Below are positions 44,658 through 52,693 of a DNA stretch of 64,000 nt, piece by piece (position 1 is the first letter of the stretch; each line of letters starts with the position of its first letter). The DNA comes from Pedobacter sp. Bi126 (GTDB lineage: Bacteria > Bacteroidota > Bacteroidia > Sphingobacteriales > Sphingobacteriaceae): assembly GCF_918698245.1 (NCBI RefSeq), contig NZ_CAKKMS010000007.1, forward strand, positions 62,001 through 126,000. Reading direction: 5' to 3'. The position numbers and the translations under genes were made by a program. The notes below the pieces were generated by a model that did not search any database, was not told the DNA's origin, and was given only the letters and a program-made list of their open reading frames with translations.

Positions 44658-47600
44658 TTAACCCGCTGCAAATGGGGTAAACCTTACAATCAGATCATTA
44701 TATTTTTTTTCAAGGCTTTTGCTTAGCCCAGCTTGTTTAAAAACCTCGGTTAATTTTACCATTTGTCCTAAATAGCCAAGGTAGAAACGTACATCCTGCT
44801 CAGATGATAGCTGGTTTTTGCTTTCTGAAACATCAGCAAAATGGGTTAATTCCCTGTTCACGTAATCGGCAGTTTTTTTGATCATCGCATTTGCACGGTT
44901 TAAATCATTTAAACGATAAAGGTTTTCAGTGAAATAATAAGTGCTCATTACCTGGCGCATACTGTAGAATTTAGCAGGAATTACCTCAAAATATTTATTA
45001 GCCACTTTTTTGCTTTCAGTAATTTTACCTTCGTTTATCAAGCCGGTTAATAAACCGTTAAACATGTTCGAGAACATGGTTACATCATCAGCAGATTGCC
45101 TATCTAAATGGTTGGCGTATTTAATATTGCCAAAACCATATACATTCATCATATTGTTGTACATCGGTTTCAGGTTTACGCGGTCAAAATCTTGTGTAAT
45201 TGCAGTATCTGGTTTCAAAGGCAATAACCTTTTATTCAATCCTTCCACATACAGGTATTTGTTTAGCCCAACGTATTGCTCATCTGGCATTGCCCCAGTA
45301 AAATAAATCGGTCGCTCCCAATTATTGTGCACTAAAATATCAAATAAGGCCAATGTCCCTTTTGTAACATAATTTTGAGTAAAAGTCCATTCCATACTGC
45401 TAGCAATTTTGCCTGCATCTTCTTTGGGCACGGTTCCGGTATCTAAAACCTGTTGCGGACTTACCGCCAGTTTAAGGTTTTTGGTTGGTAGCACATTGTA
45501 TTTAGAACCATCGTTCATGGTTACTTTATCTTCATCATGATCGGATAGAAGTACGTCTAAAATTTCCTGTAATTCGATATGCTGGGCAATTTTATAATCC
45601 TGATAATACATAATATCGCGTGTACCAGCAACATATTGATTGCGATTAATCGTTAAAGGAAGCGGCGCTGATTGATTTTGCTTTCTTTTCATACCGTCTA
45701 TGTACCAATCGGCAGTAAATAAACTTAGGTTTACCACACGCACATCCGGACGGATGTTTTCTACTTCCTGCGCGTACCAAACCGGGTAGGTATCATTGTC
45801 GCCATAAGTGAACAAAATGGCATTGGGCGCACACGATTTTAGGTAATTGACAGACATATCTCTAGCTACATGGCTATCAGAACGGTCGTGATCGTCCCAT
45901 CCCTGGTTGGCCATAATAATCGGAGCACCGAATAAGGCAATAATCGAAGCAAAAATACTCGCCCGCACGGGCGTTAGTTTTTTGAAGATAAAGTCTTTTA
46001 ATCCAAATACACCTAAACCGATCCAGATCGCAAAAGCATAAAACGAACCCACATAGGCGTAATCCCTTTCGCGTGGCTCAATCGGAACTGAGTTCAGATA
46101 AACTACAATGGCAATTCCAGTGAAAACGAATAATAAACCGATAACGCCCGCATCCTTCTGGTTACGTTTAAAGTGCCAAACCGCGCCGATCAAACCGATA
46201 ATCAGCGGCAAAAAGAAAAACCTGTTATACGCTTTGTTTTCTACAATGGATGGCGGAAGGTTTTTCTGATCACCAAGCCTGATTGCATCCAAAGGTTTAA
46301 TGCCGCTGAGCCAATTGCCATCTTTCCCGCCAAATTGCCCGTCTTCATTGTCTTGCCTGCCCACAAAATTCCACATAAAATAACGCATGTACATCTGTCC
46401 CGTTTGGAAAGAGAGCATATATTTTAAGTTGTCCATCAAGGTTGGTTTATGCTCATCATCAAAACCCATGTAACTTTTGTAAAACCTAATGTGTTCGGGT
46501 TTGTCACTGTACATGCGTGGAGCTAAAGTTTTATCTCCAAAAACATAGTCAGATTTTGTTCCTGCTGATTCATATTTTGTTTCTCCTTTTCTGTAAAGTT
46601 TTCCGCTTTCTTTAATGTCGATCTTTTCTGAATTATAATTTTCGCCATATAACAAAGGCCTGTCTCCGTATTGCGAACGGTTTACATAACTCAGAAAATT
46701 AAAAGCATTCTCTGGATCGGTATTGTTTAAATTTGGTTTGGCCTGTGCCCTGATAATGAGTAAGGCGAAAGAACTGTATCCAAATAGAAGCAAAACAGTG
46801 AACAACATGGCCAGGTTTAATACCCTTTTATGTTTGAGGATGGAATAGCGGATGCCATAAGTCAGGCTTCCAATCACTAAAATGGCAAAAAATAATATGC
46901 CCGTTCCAAAACCCAGGCCCATTGTATTCACGAAAAAGTAATCGAAATTTGCCGCAAAAGATACCACGTACTGAATGATGCCGAACTGTACCACTGCCAA
47001 TACAGCGATTGAAATAAGAAATACTTTTAACACGCTTTGCCAATTGGGCGAGGGGTTCTTTTTAAAATAATAAACAAATATCAATGCAGGGATGGTTAGC
47101 AAGTTTAAGATGTGTACACCGATAGAGATGCCCATGATGTATGCCACAAAAAGCAGCCACCGGTCTGATTTTGGTTCATCAGCCTGCGATTCCCATTTTA
47201 ATATGCCCCAAAATACAATAGCGCTACAAAGCGACGACATGGCGTAAACCTCTGCTTCCACCGCCGAAAACCAAAAACTATCAGAAAAGGCATAAGCCAA
47301 AGCCCCAACAAAACCTGCACCCATAATGCCGATGATTTTTTGGTTGGTGATTTCTTCACCTTTTTTAATGACCGTTTTCTTGGCCAGCGCGGTAATTGTC
47401 CAAAACAAAAAGAGGATGGTACCTGCACTTGCCAGAGCCGAAGCCACATTCATAAAATAAGCTACTTTGGTTTTATCACCAAAAGCGAGTGCCGAAAACA
47501 ATCTTTGGATCATGGAAACTATTGGAGCACCGGGCTGGTGAACGACCTCCATTCGGAAAGCCGAAGAAATAAATTCGCCACAATCCCAGAAACTTACAGA

Positions 47601-47684
47601 TTGATCTAAAGTTAAGATATAGGTGAGCGCGGCAACGATAAAACAGAGCCAGCCTCCAATGGTGTTGATCCTTGAGTAATTCAT
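44658..47684 (-). CDS. DUF2723 membrane protein (TMEM260-like), copy 2
   Basis: Membrane protein of 1008 residues, colinear with the gene at 41400 over its full length and clearly a paralog. It shares SFWDCGEFISSAFRMEVVHQPGAP, AFSDSFWFSAVEAEVYAMSS, EPRERDYAYVGSFYAFAIWIGLG and SCAPNAILFTYGDNDTYPVWYAQEVENIRPDVRVVNLSLF. The greatest divergence is in the soluble C-terminal third, which could mean different acceptor proteins. Both copies keep the acidic residues of the first loop, so both are probably active. It is divergent from the tRNA-Gln/prs region. Confidence 0.85.
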   Translation of the reverse strand: MNYSRINTIGGWLCFIVAALTYILTLDQSVSFWDCGEFISSAFRMEVVHQPGAPIVSMIQRLFSALAFGDKTKVAYFMNVASALASAGTILFLFWTITALAKKTVIKKGEEITNQKIIGIMGAGFVGALAYAFSDSFWFSAVEAEVYAMSSLCSAIVFWGILKWESQADEPKSDRWLLFVAYIMGISIGVHILNLLTIPALIFVYYFKKNPSPNWQSVLKVFLISIAVLAVVQFGIIQYVVSFAANFDYFFVNTMGLGFGTGILFFAILVIGSLTYGIRYSILKHKRVLNLAMLFTVLLLFGYSSFALLIIRAQAKPNLNNTDPENAFNFLSYVNRSQYGDRPLLYGENYNSEKIDIKESGKLYRKGETKYESAGTKSDYVFGDKTLAPRMYSDKPEHIRFYKSYMGFDDEHKPTLMDNLKYMLSFQTGQMYMRYFMWNFVGRQDNEDGQFGGKDGNWLSGIKPLDAIRLGDQKNLPPSIVENKAYNRFFFLPLIIGLIGAVWHFKRNQKDAGVIGLLFVFTGIAIVVYLNSVPIEPRERDYAYVGSFYAFAIWIGLGVFGLKDFIFKKLTPVRASIFASIIALFGAPIIMANQGWDDHDRSDSHVARDMSVNYLKSCAPNAILFTYGDNDTYPVWYAQEVENIRPDVRVVNLSLFTADWYIDGMKRKQNQSAPLPLTINRNQYVAGTRDIMYYQDYKIAQHIELQEILDVLLSDHDEDKVTMNDGSKYNVLPTKNLKLAVSPQQVLDTGTVPKEDAGKIASSMEWTFTQNYVTKGTLALFDILVHNNWERPIYFTGAMPDEQYVGLNKYLYVEGLNKRLLPLKPDTAITQDFDRVNLKPMYNNMMNVYGFGNIKYANHLDRQSADDVTMFSNMFNGLLTGLINEGKITESKKVANKYFEVIPAKFYSMRQVMSTYYFTENLYRLNDLNRANAMIKKTADYVNRELTHFADVSESKNQLSSEQDVRFYLGYLGQMVKLTEVFKQAGLSKSLEKKYNDLIVRFTPFAAG

Positions 47685-47783
47685 AGTTTAATTTTAGTCT
47701 TTGATAATAAATGATTTAAGTGGTTCGTAGTAAAAAAAGTCGCATAAAAAAAGAAAATGTTGCACGCTATATGATGATTTTTT

Positions 47784-47791
47784 TATCTTTG
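47784..47791 (+). promoter_or_regulatory. Candidate upstream promoter of tRNA-Gln
   Basis: TATCTTTG fits TAnnTTTG, with TTG at 47760-47762 and 21 bases between the two. It lies 120 bases before the tRNA. Confidence 0.5.
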
Positions 47792-47843
47792 CATCGCAAA
47801 CAGGAACAGCAGGAAAGAAATTAAAAATATTTTAAAATCACTC

Positions 47844-47874
47844 TTGCATATTTAAAATAAGGTTCCTACATTTG
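47844..47874 (+). promoter_or_regulatory. Proximal promoter of tRNA-Gln
   Basis: TTG at 47844-47846 and TACATTTG at 47867-47874 are separated by 20 bases, the standard Bacteroidota -33/-7 arrangement. Transcription would start about 30 bases before the mature tRNA. Confidence 0.7.
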
Positions 47875-47910
47875 CATTCCCTTTCGAGGAGAATATCCTT
47901 GATAAGTTTT

Positions 47911-47981
47911 TGTCCGATAGTATAAGGGTAGTACAACGGTTTTTGGTACCGTTTGTCTTGGTTCGAATCCAGGTCGGACAA
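47911..47981 (+). tRNA. tRNA-Gln (anticodon UUG)
   Basis: A complete cloverleaf of 71 bases. The acceptor stem TGTCCGA pairs with TCGGACA. The anticodon arm ACGGT-TTTTGGT-ACCGT has anticodon TTG. The T arm CTTGG-TTCGAAT-CCAGG is standard, with discriminator base A. No CCA is encoded. The initial T-A pair agrees with glutamine tRNAs. Confidence 0.95.
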
Positions 47982-47994
47982 CTAAAATTTAATG

Positions 47995-48033
47995 TCGGAT
48001 CATGTTTTAAATGGACATGATCCGATTTTTTTT
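47995..48033 (+). terminator. Intrinsic terminator between tRNA-Gln and prs
   Basis: TCGGATCATGT at 47995-48005 pairs perfectly with ACATGATCCGA at 48015-48025, and eight T residues follow. It ends 21 bases before the prs start codon, and no second promoter is visible in between. It rules out the in-frame ATG at 47992 as the prs start and may act as an attenuator for prs. Confidence 0.9.
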
Positions 48034-48054
48034 AACCGTAAACTACACGAACCC

Positions 48055-48996
48055 ATGCCATTGCAGTTTAACCCGGTAAAGCTTTTTTCCGGAACAGGTT
48101 CTAAGGGATTATCACTTAAGATTGCCGAACATTACGGCAAGCCACTTGGTAGCGTAACCATTCACAAATTCAGTGATGGAGAGTTTCAACCTTCTTTTGA
48201 TGAGTCAATCCGTGGTAGTGATGTTTTTCTAATTCAGTCTACTTATCAGCCAAGTGATAATTTAATGGAACTTTTGCTGATGGTTGATGCGGCTAAAAGA
48301 GCATCGGCACATTATATTACCGCAGTTGTTCCTTATTATGGTTTGGCCCGTCAGGATAGAAAAGATAAACCTCGTGTAGCAATCGGTGCCAAATTGGTGG
48401 CTAACTTATTAAAATCAGCAGGTATCCACCGCATCATGACGATGGATTTGCATGCTGCACAGATACAGGGTTTCTTCGATATCCCGGTTGATCACTTAGA
48501 TGGATCGGTAATCTTTGTGCCTTATATCAAAAGCTTAGGCTTAAAAAACTTAACTATCGCATCGCCAGATATGGGCGGTTCGTACAGGGCACGTACTTTT
48601 GCCAAGTTTTTTAATGCTGAAGTAATTATTTGCGATAAACGCCGTAAACGTGCCAACGAAATCGAATCGATGTCGATCATTGGTGATGTGACCGGACAGG
48701 ATGTAGTATTGATAGATGATATTTGCGATACTGCAGGAACCTTATCAAAAGCTGCGGCTTTGATTATGGAAAACGGTGCCGCAAGTGTTAGAGCGGTTTG
48801 TACACACGCAGTATTATCAGGCAAAGCAATAGAAACGGTAGAAAATTCGGTATTAACCGAGTTAATCGTTACGGACACCATCCCGTTGAAACAGGAAAGT
48901 CCGAAAATTAGGGTACTAAGCACAGCCAGTTTATTTGCAAGGGCAATTGCCAATGTAAACGAGCACGGCTCAATTAGTGATCTGTTTAGAGTATAA
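48055..48996 (+). CDS. prs: Ribose-phosphate pyrophosphokinase (PRPP synthetase)
   Basis: Cytosolic enzyme of 313 residues that makes PRPP from ribose 5-phosphate and ATP for nucleotide, His and Trp synthesis. KLFSGTGSKGLSLKIAEHYG opens the family domain, GEFQPSFDESIRGSDVFLIQST and YYGLARQDRK bind ATP and ribose phosphate, MDLHAAQIQGFFDIPVDHL follows, and VVLIDDICDTAGTLSKAA is the PRPP loop. The start is the ATG at 48055, because the longer frame runs through a terminator hairpin. It lies directly behind tRNA-Gln and before rplY, an order common in Bacteroidota. Confidence 0.97.
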   Translation: MPLQFNPVKLFSGTGSKGLSLKIAEHYGKPLGSVTIHKFSDGEFQPSFDESIRGSDVFLIQSTYQPSDNLMELLLMVDAAKRASAHYITAVVPYYGLARQDRKDKPRVAIGAKLVANLLKSAGIHRIMTMDLHAAQIQGFFDIPVDHLDGSVIFVPYIKSLGLKNLTIASPDMGGSYRARTFAKFFNAEVIICDKRRKRANEIESMSIIGDVTGQDVVLIDDICDTAGTLSKAAALIMENGAASVRAVCTHAVLSGKAIETVENSVLTELIVTDTIPLKQESPKIRVLSTASLFARAIANVNEHGSISDLFRV

Positions 48997-49153
48997 CGTT
49001 GAGCGTATTGCGATGAGCGCTTAAAACGCCAGCCGCAGATCGCCAAACAATAAAAAAGAGTTTAAATAAGGTTGAAGGTAGCGGGTTGAAGGCTTAAGGT
49101 CTTGATACTCGATACTTAATACTTGCTACTAATAAATATAAAATAAAAATAAA

Positions 49154-49738
49154 ATGAAAACAATCGCAATTAGCGGTTCTCCAAGAGAGAACGTAGGGAA
49201 ACGCGATGCCAAGGAACTTCGTTACGAAGGTAAAGTTCCGGCGGTATTGTATGGTGGAAAAGAGCAACAACACTTTGCTGTAGTTATTGCTGACTTAAGA
49301 GATGTTATTTATACCCCGGATGTAAACTTTGTGGAGATTGATGTTAACGGTACTAAAACTAAAGCTATCGTAAAAGACACTCAATTTCACCCACTTACCG
49401 ACGTATTAATGCACATCGATTTTCTTCAGTTGTTTGACGAGAAAGAAATCGTTATGGAGATCCCGGTTAAATTAACAGGAACTTCTCCAGGTGTTAAAAT
49501 GGGGGGTAAATTAATCCAGAAATTACGTAAACTACGTGTTAAAGCATTACCAGCTGATATGCCACAAAACGTAGAAGTAAGCTTAGAGAAATTAGAAGTA
49601 GGTAGTTTATTCCGTGTTCGCGATCTTAAAGGCGAGAAATACGTAATCACTAACACTCCTGAAGATACTATCGTTTCTGTTGCAATGTCTAGAGCATTAA
49701 AACAAGCAGAAACTGAAGCTGCTAAAGGTAAAAAATAA
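49154..49738 (+). CDS. rplY: 50S ribosomal protein L25 (CTC form)
   Basis: Protein of 194 residues that binds 5S rRNA. The N-terminal L25 domain (about 1-90: SGSPRENVGKRDAKELRYEGKVPAVLYGGK) is followed by the C-terminal TL5/CTC beta domain (EIVMEIPVKLTGTSPGVKMGGKLIQKLRKLRVKALPADMP) and a basic Ala/Lys-rich tail. The length is that of the long, general-stress-type form. It follows prs on the same strand after 157 bases, which include TTGATACT/ATACTTGCTAC repeat sequence, so co-transcription is uncertain. Confidence 0.97.
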   Translation: MKTIAISGSPRENVGKRDAKELRYEGKVPAVLYGGKEQQHFAVVIADLRDVIYTPDVNFVEIDVNGTKTKAIVKDTQFHPLTDVLMHIDFLQLFDEKEIVMEIPVKLTGTSPGVKMGGKLIQKLRKLRVKALPADMPQNVEVSLEKLEVGSLFRVRDLKGEKYVITNTPEDTIVSVAMSRALKQAETEAAKGKK

Positions 49739-49771
49739 TCAGGATTCTTAGGATTTCTTGATTTCAAGATG

Positions 49772-49805
49772 AAGCGTTTCGATTTAGGTCGGAACGCTTT
49801 TTTTA
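49772..49805 (+). terminator. Intrinsic terminator of rplY
   Basis: AAGCGTTTCGA at 49772-49782 pairs with TCGGAACGCTT at 49789-49799 (one wobble), and a T run follows. Confidence 0.9.
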
Positions 49806-49926
49806 TTTACATCAAGATTAATCCGCTAATCGCCAACGCTAACCGCCCATCCATTCATTAAAAAACTGTTTGAAAATGAATGGAGTTAAATTTGCGGCAT
49901 GGACTCCCGACTTTTCGCTTTAGTCT

Positions 49927-49957
49927 TTGGTCTTTTCGCTTTAAGCTTCTACCTTTG
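49927..49957 (+). promoter_or_regulatory. Promoter of pth, predicted leaderless
   Basis: TTG at 49927-49929 and TACCTTTG at 49950-49957 are 20 bases apart. The -7 box ends only 5 bases before the pth ATG at 49963, so the mRNA probably starts at or next to the A of the start codon. An ACTCCCGACTT repeat lies just upstream near 49904. Confidence 0.7.
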
Positions 49958-49962
49958 CTCCC

Positions 49963-50523
49963 ATGAAATATCTTATAGTTGGCTTAGGGAATATCGGACC
50001 AGATTATGCACACACCAGGCATAACATTGGTTTTGATATCGCCGATGAACTGGTTAAAAATTTAGATGGAAGTTTCGAGAATATCCGCTTGGCTTATTAT
50101 TCGGAAGTAAGTTTTAAAGGACGTAAACTCCATGTAATTAAACCAACTACTTTTATGAATTTAAGTGGTAAAGCCGTAAACTATTGGATGAAGGAGTTAA
50201 AAATAGCACCAGAAAATGTTTTGGTGATTGTTGACGACCTTGCACTGCCTCTCGGTAAGTTAAGGTTAAAGCTACAGGGCTCTAGCGCTGGTCATAACGG
50301 CTTAAAAAGCATCGAAGAGGTTTGTGGCGGACAAAATTATGCACGCTTGCGCTTCGGTATCGGCAGCGATTATCCGAAAGGTAGGCAAGTTGATTTTGTT
50401 TTGGGTTTATTTGATAAAAATGAGCAATTAGAACTCCCTGCGTTGATTGATAAAAGCGTAGAGCTGATTAAAAGTTATGTAACGGTTGGGCCGGCACACA
50501 CCATGACGGCTTTTAATAAATAG
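49963..50523 (+). CDS. pth: Peptidyl-tRNA hydrolase
   Basis: Enzyme of 186 residues that frees tRNA from stalled peptidyl-tRNA. VGLGNIGPDYAHTRHNIGFD holds Asn10 and the catalytic His20, KPTTFMNLSGKAV the next Asn, and IVDDLALPLGKLRLKLQGSSAGHNGLKSIEE the conserved Asp91/Asp92 and substrate loop. RLRFGIGSDYPKGRQVDFVLG is the usual C-terminal block. The length is normal. It has its own promoter directly at the start codon; the next gene is 868 bases away on the other strand. Confidence 0.97.
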   Translation: MKYLIVGLGNIGPDYAHTRHNIGFDIADELVKNLDGSFENIRLAYYSEVSFKGRKLHVIKPTTFMNLSGKAVNYWMKELKIAPENVLVIVDDLALPLGKLRLKLQGSSAGHNGLKSIEEVCGGQNYARLRFGIGSDYPKGRQVDFVLGLFDKNEQLELPALIDKSVELIKSYVTVGPAHTMTAFNK

Positions 50524-51343
50524 GTAGTTAATTGGTTAGCTGCCCATGCTGTCATCCTGAGCGCAGCGAAGGATCTTTTATAATTTAAATCTCAAGGTAA
50601 TATAGTCCAAAAAAGATCATTTGAAGAGCAATTGCAGTAGTTCTTTTTAATGTTCGTCCTGCTTTTCATTGCAAGTCCGCACTCGTACCTCGCTTGCGGG
50701 CTTTCCATTTCAATCAGGTCTAAAAGGCAGTGTCTATGCTGCTATTGAGGGTAGAATAGCGTAGTTTTATATAAATTTTCTTTTCCTAGTCCAGCGTGTG
50801 TCCTCACGTACCCTCTGATGTGAAACAGGTCGATAAAGGCAATTGCTTTTTCTGCGCCATGCAACCCCAAATAGTATTGCTGGCTGTGCCACCTAAACCC
50901 GATCGAAGTGGTTCCGATGCTTTACCAACAAATTGGTTTTAAAACTAAATCGCATCGGAAAAAACATAGAGCGGGATTGCACAAGCCTAAAAGCCTCTGC
51001 ACCTGATTTCCAGAAAAAAAATAATGATTTAGTGGATGAGGATGTCTATTGTTTGGTGGGCCACCAAACACGGAATAGGTGAGTGTCATCCTGATGGCTA
51101 ATTTATTCTATAAAAATCAATATAAATGACAGAAGAATTTAAGGGAAATAAATCCCCTAAGATTATCGTCATTGCGAGAAGGCTTTTTCAGCCGACGAAG
51201 CAATCTTTATAGCAAGGATTGCTAGCATGAAAGATTGCTTCGTCGTTCCTCCTCGCAATGACGATCTTTCTATAGGCATCTGTTATTAATAACTTGGTCG
51301 AAGGACCAACGATCGCAATTACGAAAAACTTTTAAACAAAAAA
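50524..51343. repeat. Long intergenic region with composite repeat and nested inverted repeat
   Basis: No gene is seen. GTCATCCTGAGCGCAGCGAAGG near 50551 (GTCATCCTGAGCG..GAAGGATC) is a common Bacteroidota repeat. From 50650 to 51010 there are GTTCGTCCTGCTTT, CGTACCTCGCTTGC, GTGTCCTCACG and GCCACCTAAACCCGATCG modules shared with the gaps at 5250, 26840 and 38680. At 51167-51263 there is a nested inverted repeat: CGTCATTGCGAG with CTCGCAATGACG outside, CGACGAAGCAATCTTT with AAAGATTGCTTCGTCG inside. Confidence 0.65.
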
Positions 51344-51367
51344 AAAGACCATCTTTCGATGATCTTT
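51344..51367 (-). terminator. Intrinsic terminator of the TPR gene
   Basis: On the minus strand AAAGATCATC (51367-51358) pairs with GATGGTCTTT (51353-51344, one wobble), followed by a long T run. Confidence 0.85.
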
Positions 51368-51391
51368 TCATAAATATGTTTTAGTTAATGA

Positions 51392-52057
51392 TTATTTAAC
51401 TTTTTCTTGAGCTCTTGCAATGTAAGCATCAATTAATTGCGCTTCTGCACTCTCAGGGTATTGTGTTTTTACTTTAGTATAAGCATCAACAGCACCTTTA
51501 AAATCATTTTGGTTTTCGTTAACCAATCCTAATTTCTTCAAAAACATTGGTGAAGTAAATTTGCTTGCTTTATCTGCCGCTTTTTTATAGTAAGTAGCCG
51601 CTTGTTTAAAGTCTTTCAGTTCGCTGTAAGCATCACCTAATAAGCCTAAAGCCAATGGATCTGCAACTGGGCTGCCGGTAGCGCTATATTTGCTTAATGC
51701 CTCTATAGCTTGTTTGTATTCGCCTTTACGCAAGTAAATCCCACCTAAGTAAAGGTTAGCTAAGTTTGCCGATTTTGTGTTATCATATTCTTTAGCAATC
51801 TGCTCTAAGCCCGGGTAACCACCTTCGCCTTTAACAGCTTTGTTTGATAATGAATCTACACCAACAAATTGTTCTGCTTTGTACATTTTGCTAGCGGCTT
51901 CTTCAGCACGACCTTTTAAATACACGCCTTGATACCAAAGATATATTAAAACTAATAAAACTACAGCACCTGCAATAAACAGTAAGCTCTTATTATTCTC
52001 TTGTAAAAATGAACCTTTTTTAGTTGGTTGAATTGTCTGGTTATCTGTTGTAGACAT
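51392..52057 (-). CDS. Membrane-anchored TPR protein (YfgM-like)
   Basis: Protein of 221 residues. A short cytoplasmic N-terminus is followed by one membrane helix at about residues 27-45 (SLLFIAGAVVLLVLIYLWY). The rest is helical TPR repeats, such as NLANLYLGGIYLRKGEYKQAIEALSKYSA, LALGLLGDAYSELKDFKQAATYYKKAADKA and FLKKLGLVNENQNDFKGAVDAYTKVKTQYPESAEA. The layout resembles YfgM, a periplasmic TPR partner of the Sec translocon and chaperones, but this is a fold-level match only. A TATTTTTG promoter box lies 25 bases before the start (52089-52082 on the minus strand), with CAA (TTG on the minus strand) 19 bases further. Confidence 0.88.
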   Translation of the reverse strand: MSTTDNQTIQPTKKGSFLQENNKSLLFIAGAVVLLVLIYLWYQGVYLKGRAEEAASKMYKAEQFVGVDSLSNKAVKGEGGYPGLEQIAKEYDNTKSANLANLYLGGIYLRKGEYKQAIEALSKYSATGSPVADPLALGLLGDAYSELKDFKQAATYYKKAADKASKFTSPMFLKKLGLVNENQNDFKGAVDAYTKVKTQYPESAEAQLIDAYIARAQEKVK

Positions 52058-52081
52058 GTTTGTTTAAAAAATTTAAGATTG

Positions 52082-52089
52082 CAAAAATA
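52082..52089 (-). promoter_or_regulatory. Promoter -7 box of the TPR gene
   Basis: TATTTTTG read on the minus strand, 25 bases before the ATG at 52057. A TTG on the same strand at 52111-52109 gives a 19-base spacer. Confidence 0.65.
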
Positions 52090-52180
52090 CATTTTTCAAT
52101 CAAAGTATCAATCTTTATTTTGAAGTATTTGATTAAACATTAGTTATTTAGGCATACAGATTATAAAATCATCGCGATAA

Positions 52181-52588
52181 TTAGCGTAACAAGCTAATCA
52201 GTGTGTTAAACCAGGTTTGGTTGTCGCTAAAAATACCAGTGTGGTTAATCACCAGGTACACCGTTTGACTTTCAGAGCGGCTCACCGTAGATCTAATTCT
52301 GATGGGTTGCCAGAATGCGCCGAAGTTTTTTGCCGATGAAGCTGGAAATAAATCGTCGAAGCCCATGTAAACTTCTTCTATATGTGACAATGGGAGTTCC
52401 AATTGTTCATCTCCGGTGATGAAAAGACCATTCGAGGCCAATAGGATATTGCCTTCGTGATTGTGAATTGGCTTTAAAAACGAAAATAAGCCTGCGATTT
52501 TTTTAACCCAGCTCGAACTTTCTTCATTGGTTAGTTCATGATCGTAAGACCATAGAACATTCCCTTCTAACATTTTTTGTGCAACCAT
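52181..52588 (-). CDS. Conserved hypothetical cytosolic protein
   Basis: Protein of 135 residues, not recognised. It lacks a signal peptide or membrane helix. The middle part (GNILLASNGLFITGDEQLELPLSHIEEVYMGFDDLF) has the alternating strand pattern of a PH/GRAM-like domain, and the end (QTVYLVINHTGIFSDNQTWFNTLISLLR) is amphipathic. This is a fold guess only. The start could be Met1 or Met6. It is divergent from recF, 106 bases apart. Confidence 0.75.
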   Translation of the reverse strand: MVAQKMLEGNVLWSYDHELTNEESSSWVKKIAGLFSFLKPIHNHEGNILLASNGLFITGDEQLELPLSHIEEVYMGFDDLFPASSAKNFGAFWQPIRIRSTVSRSESQTVYLVINHTGIFSDNQTWFNTLISLLR

Positions 52589-52675
52589 CTAATTTTCCTT
52601 GCTATGAAAGTACAATTTTTTTAAGTGTTATTAACGTTTATTTTAAACAATGGGTGTTAAGAGGCTAAAAAACGG

Positions 52676-52683
52676 TAAATTTG
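52676..52683 (+). promoter_or_regulatory. Promoter -7 box of recF
   Basis: TAAATTTG matches TAnnTTTG and ends 10 bases before the recF ATG, giving a predicted leader of only a few bases. No clear TTG is seen at -33. Confidence 0.55.
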
Positions 52684-52693
52684 TGACATATTT

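Noticed and set aside
47992..48054. Upstream in-frame ATG of prs, giving 21 extra residues
   Set aside because: The ATG and the following codons lie inside a perfect terminator hairpin with T8; the family starts at the ATG at 48055.
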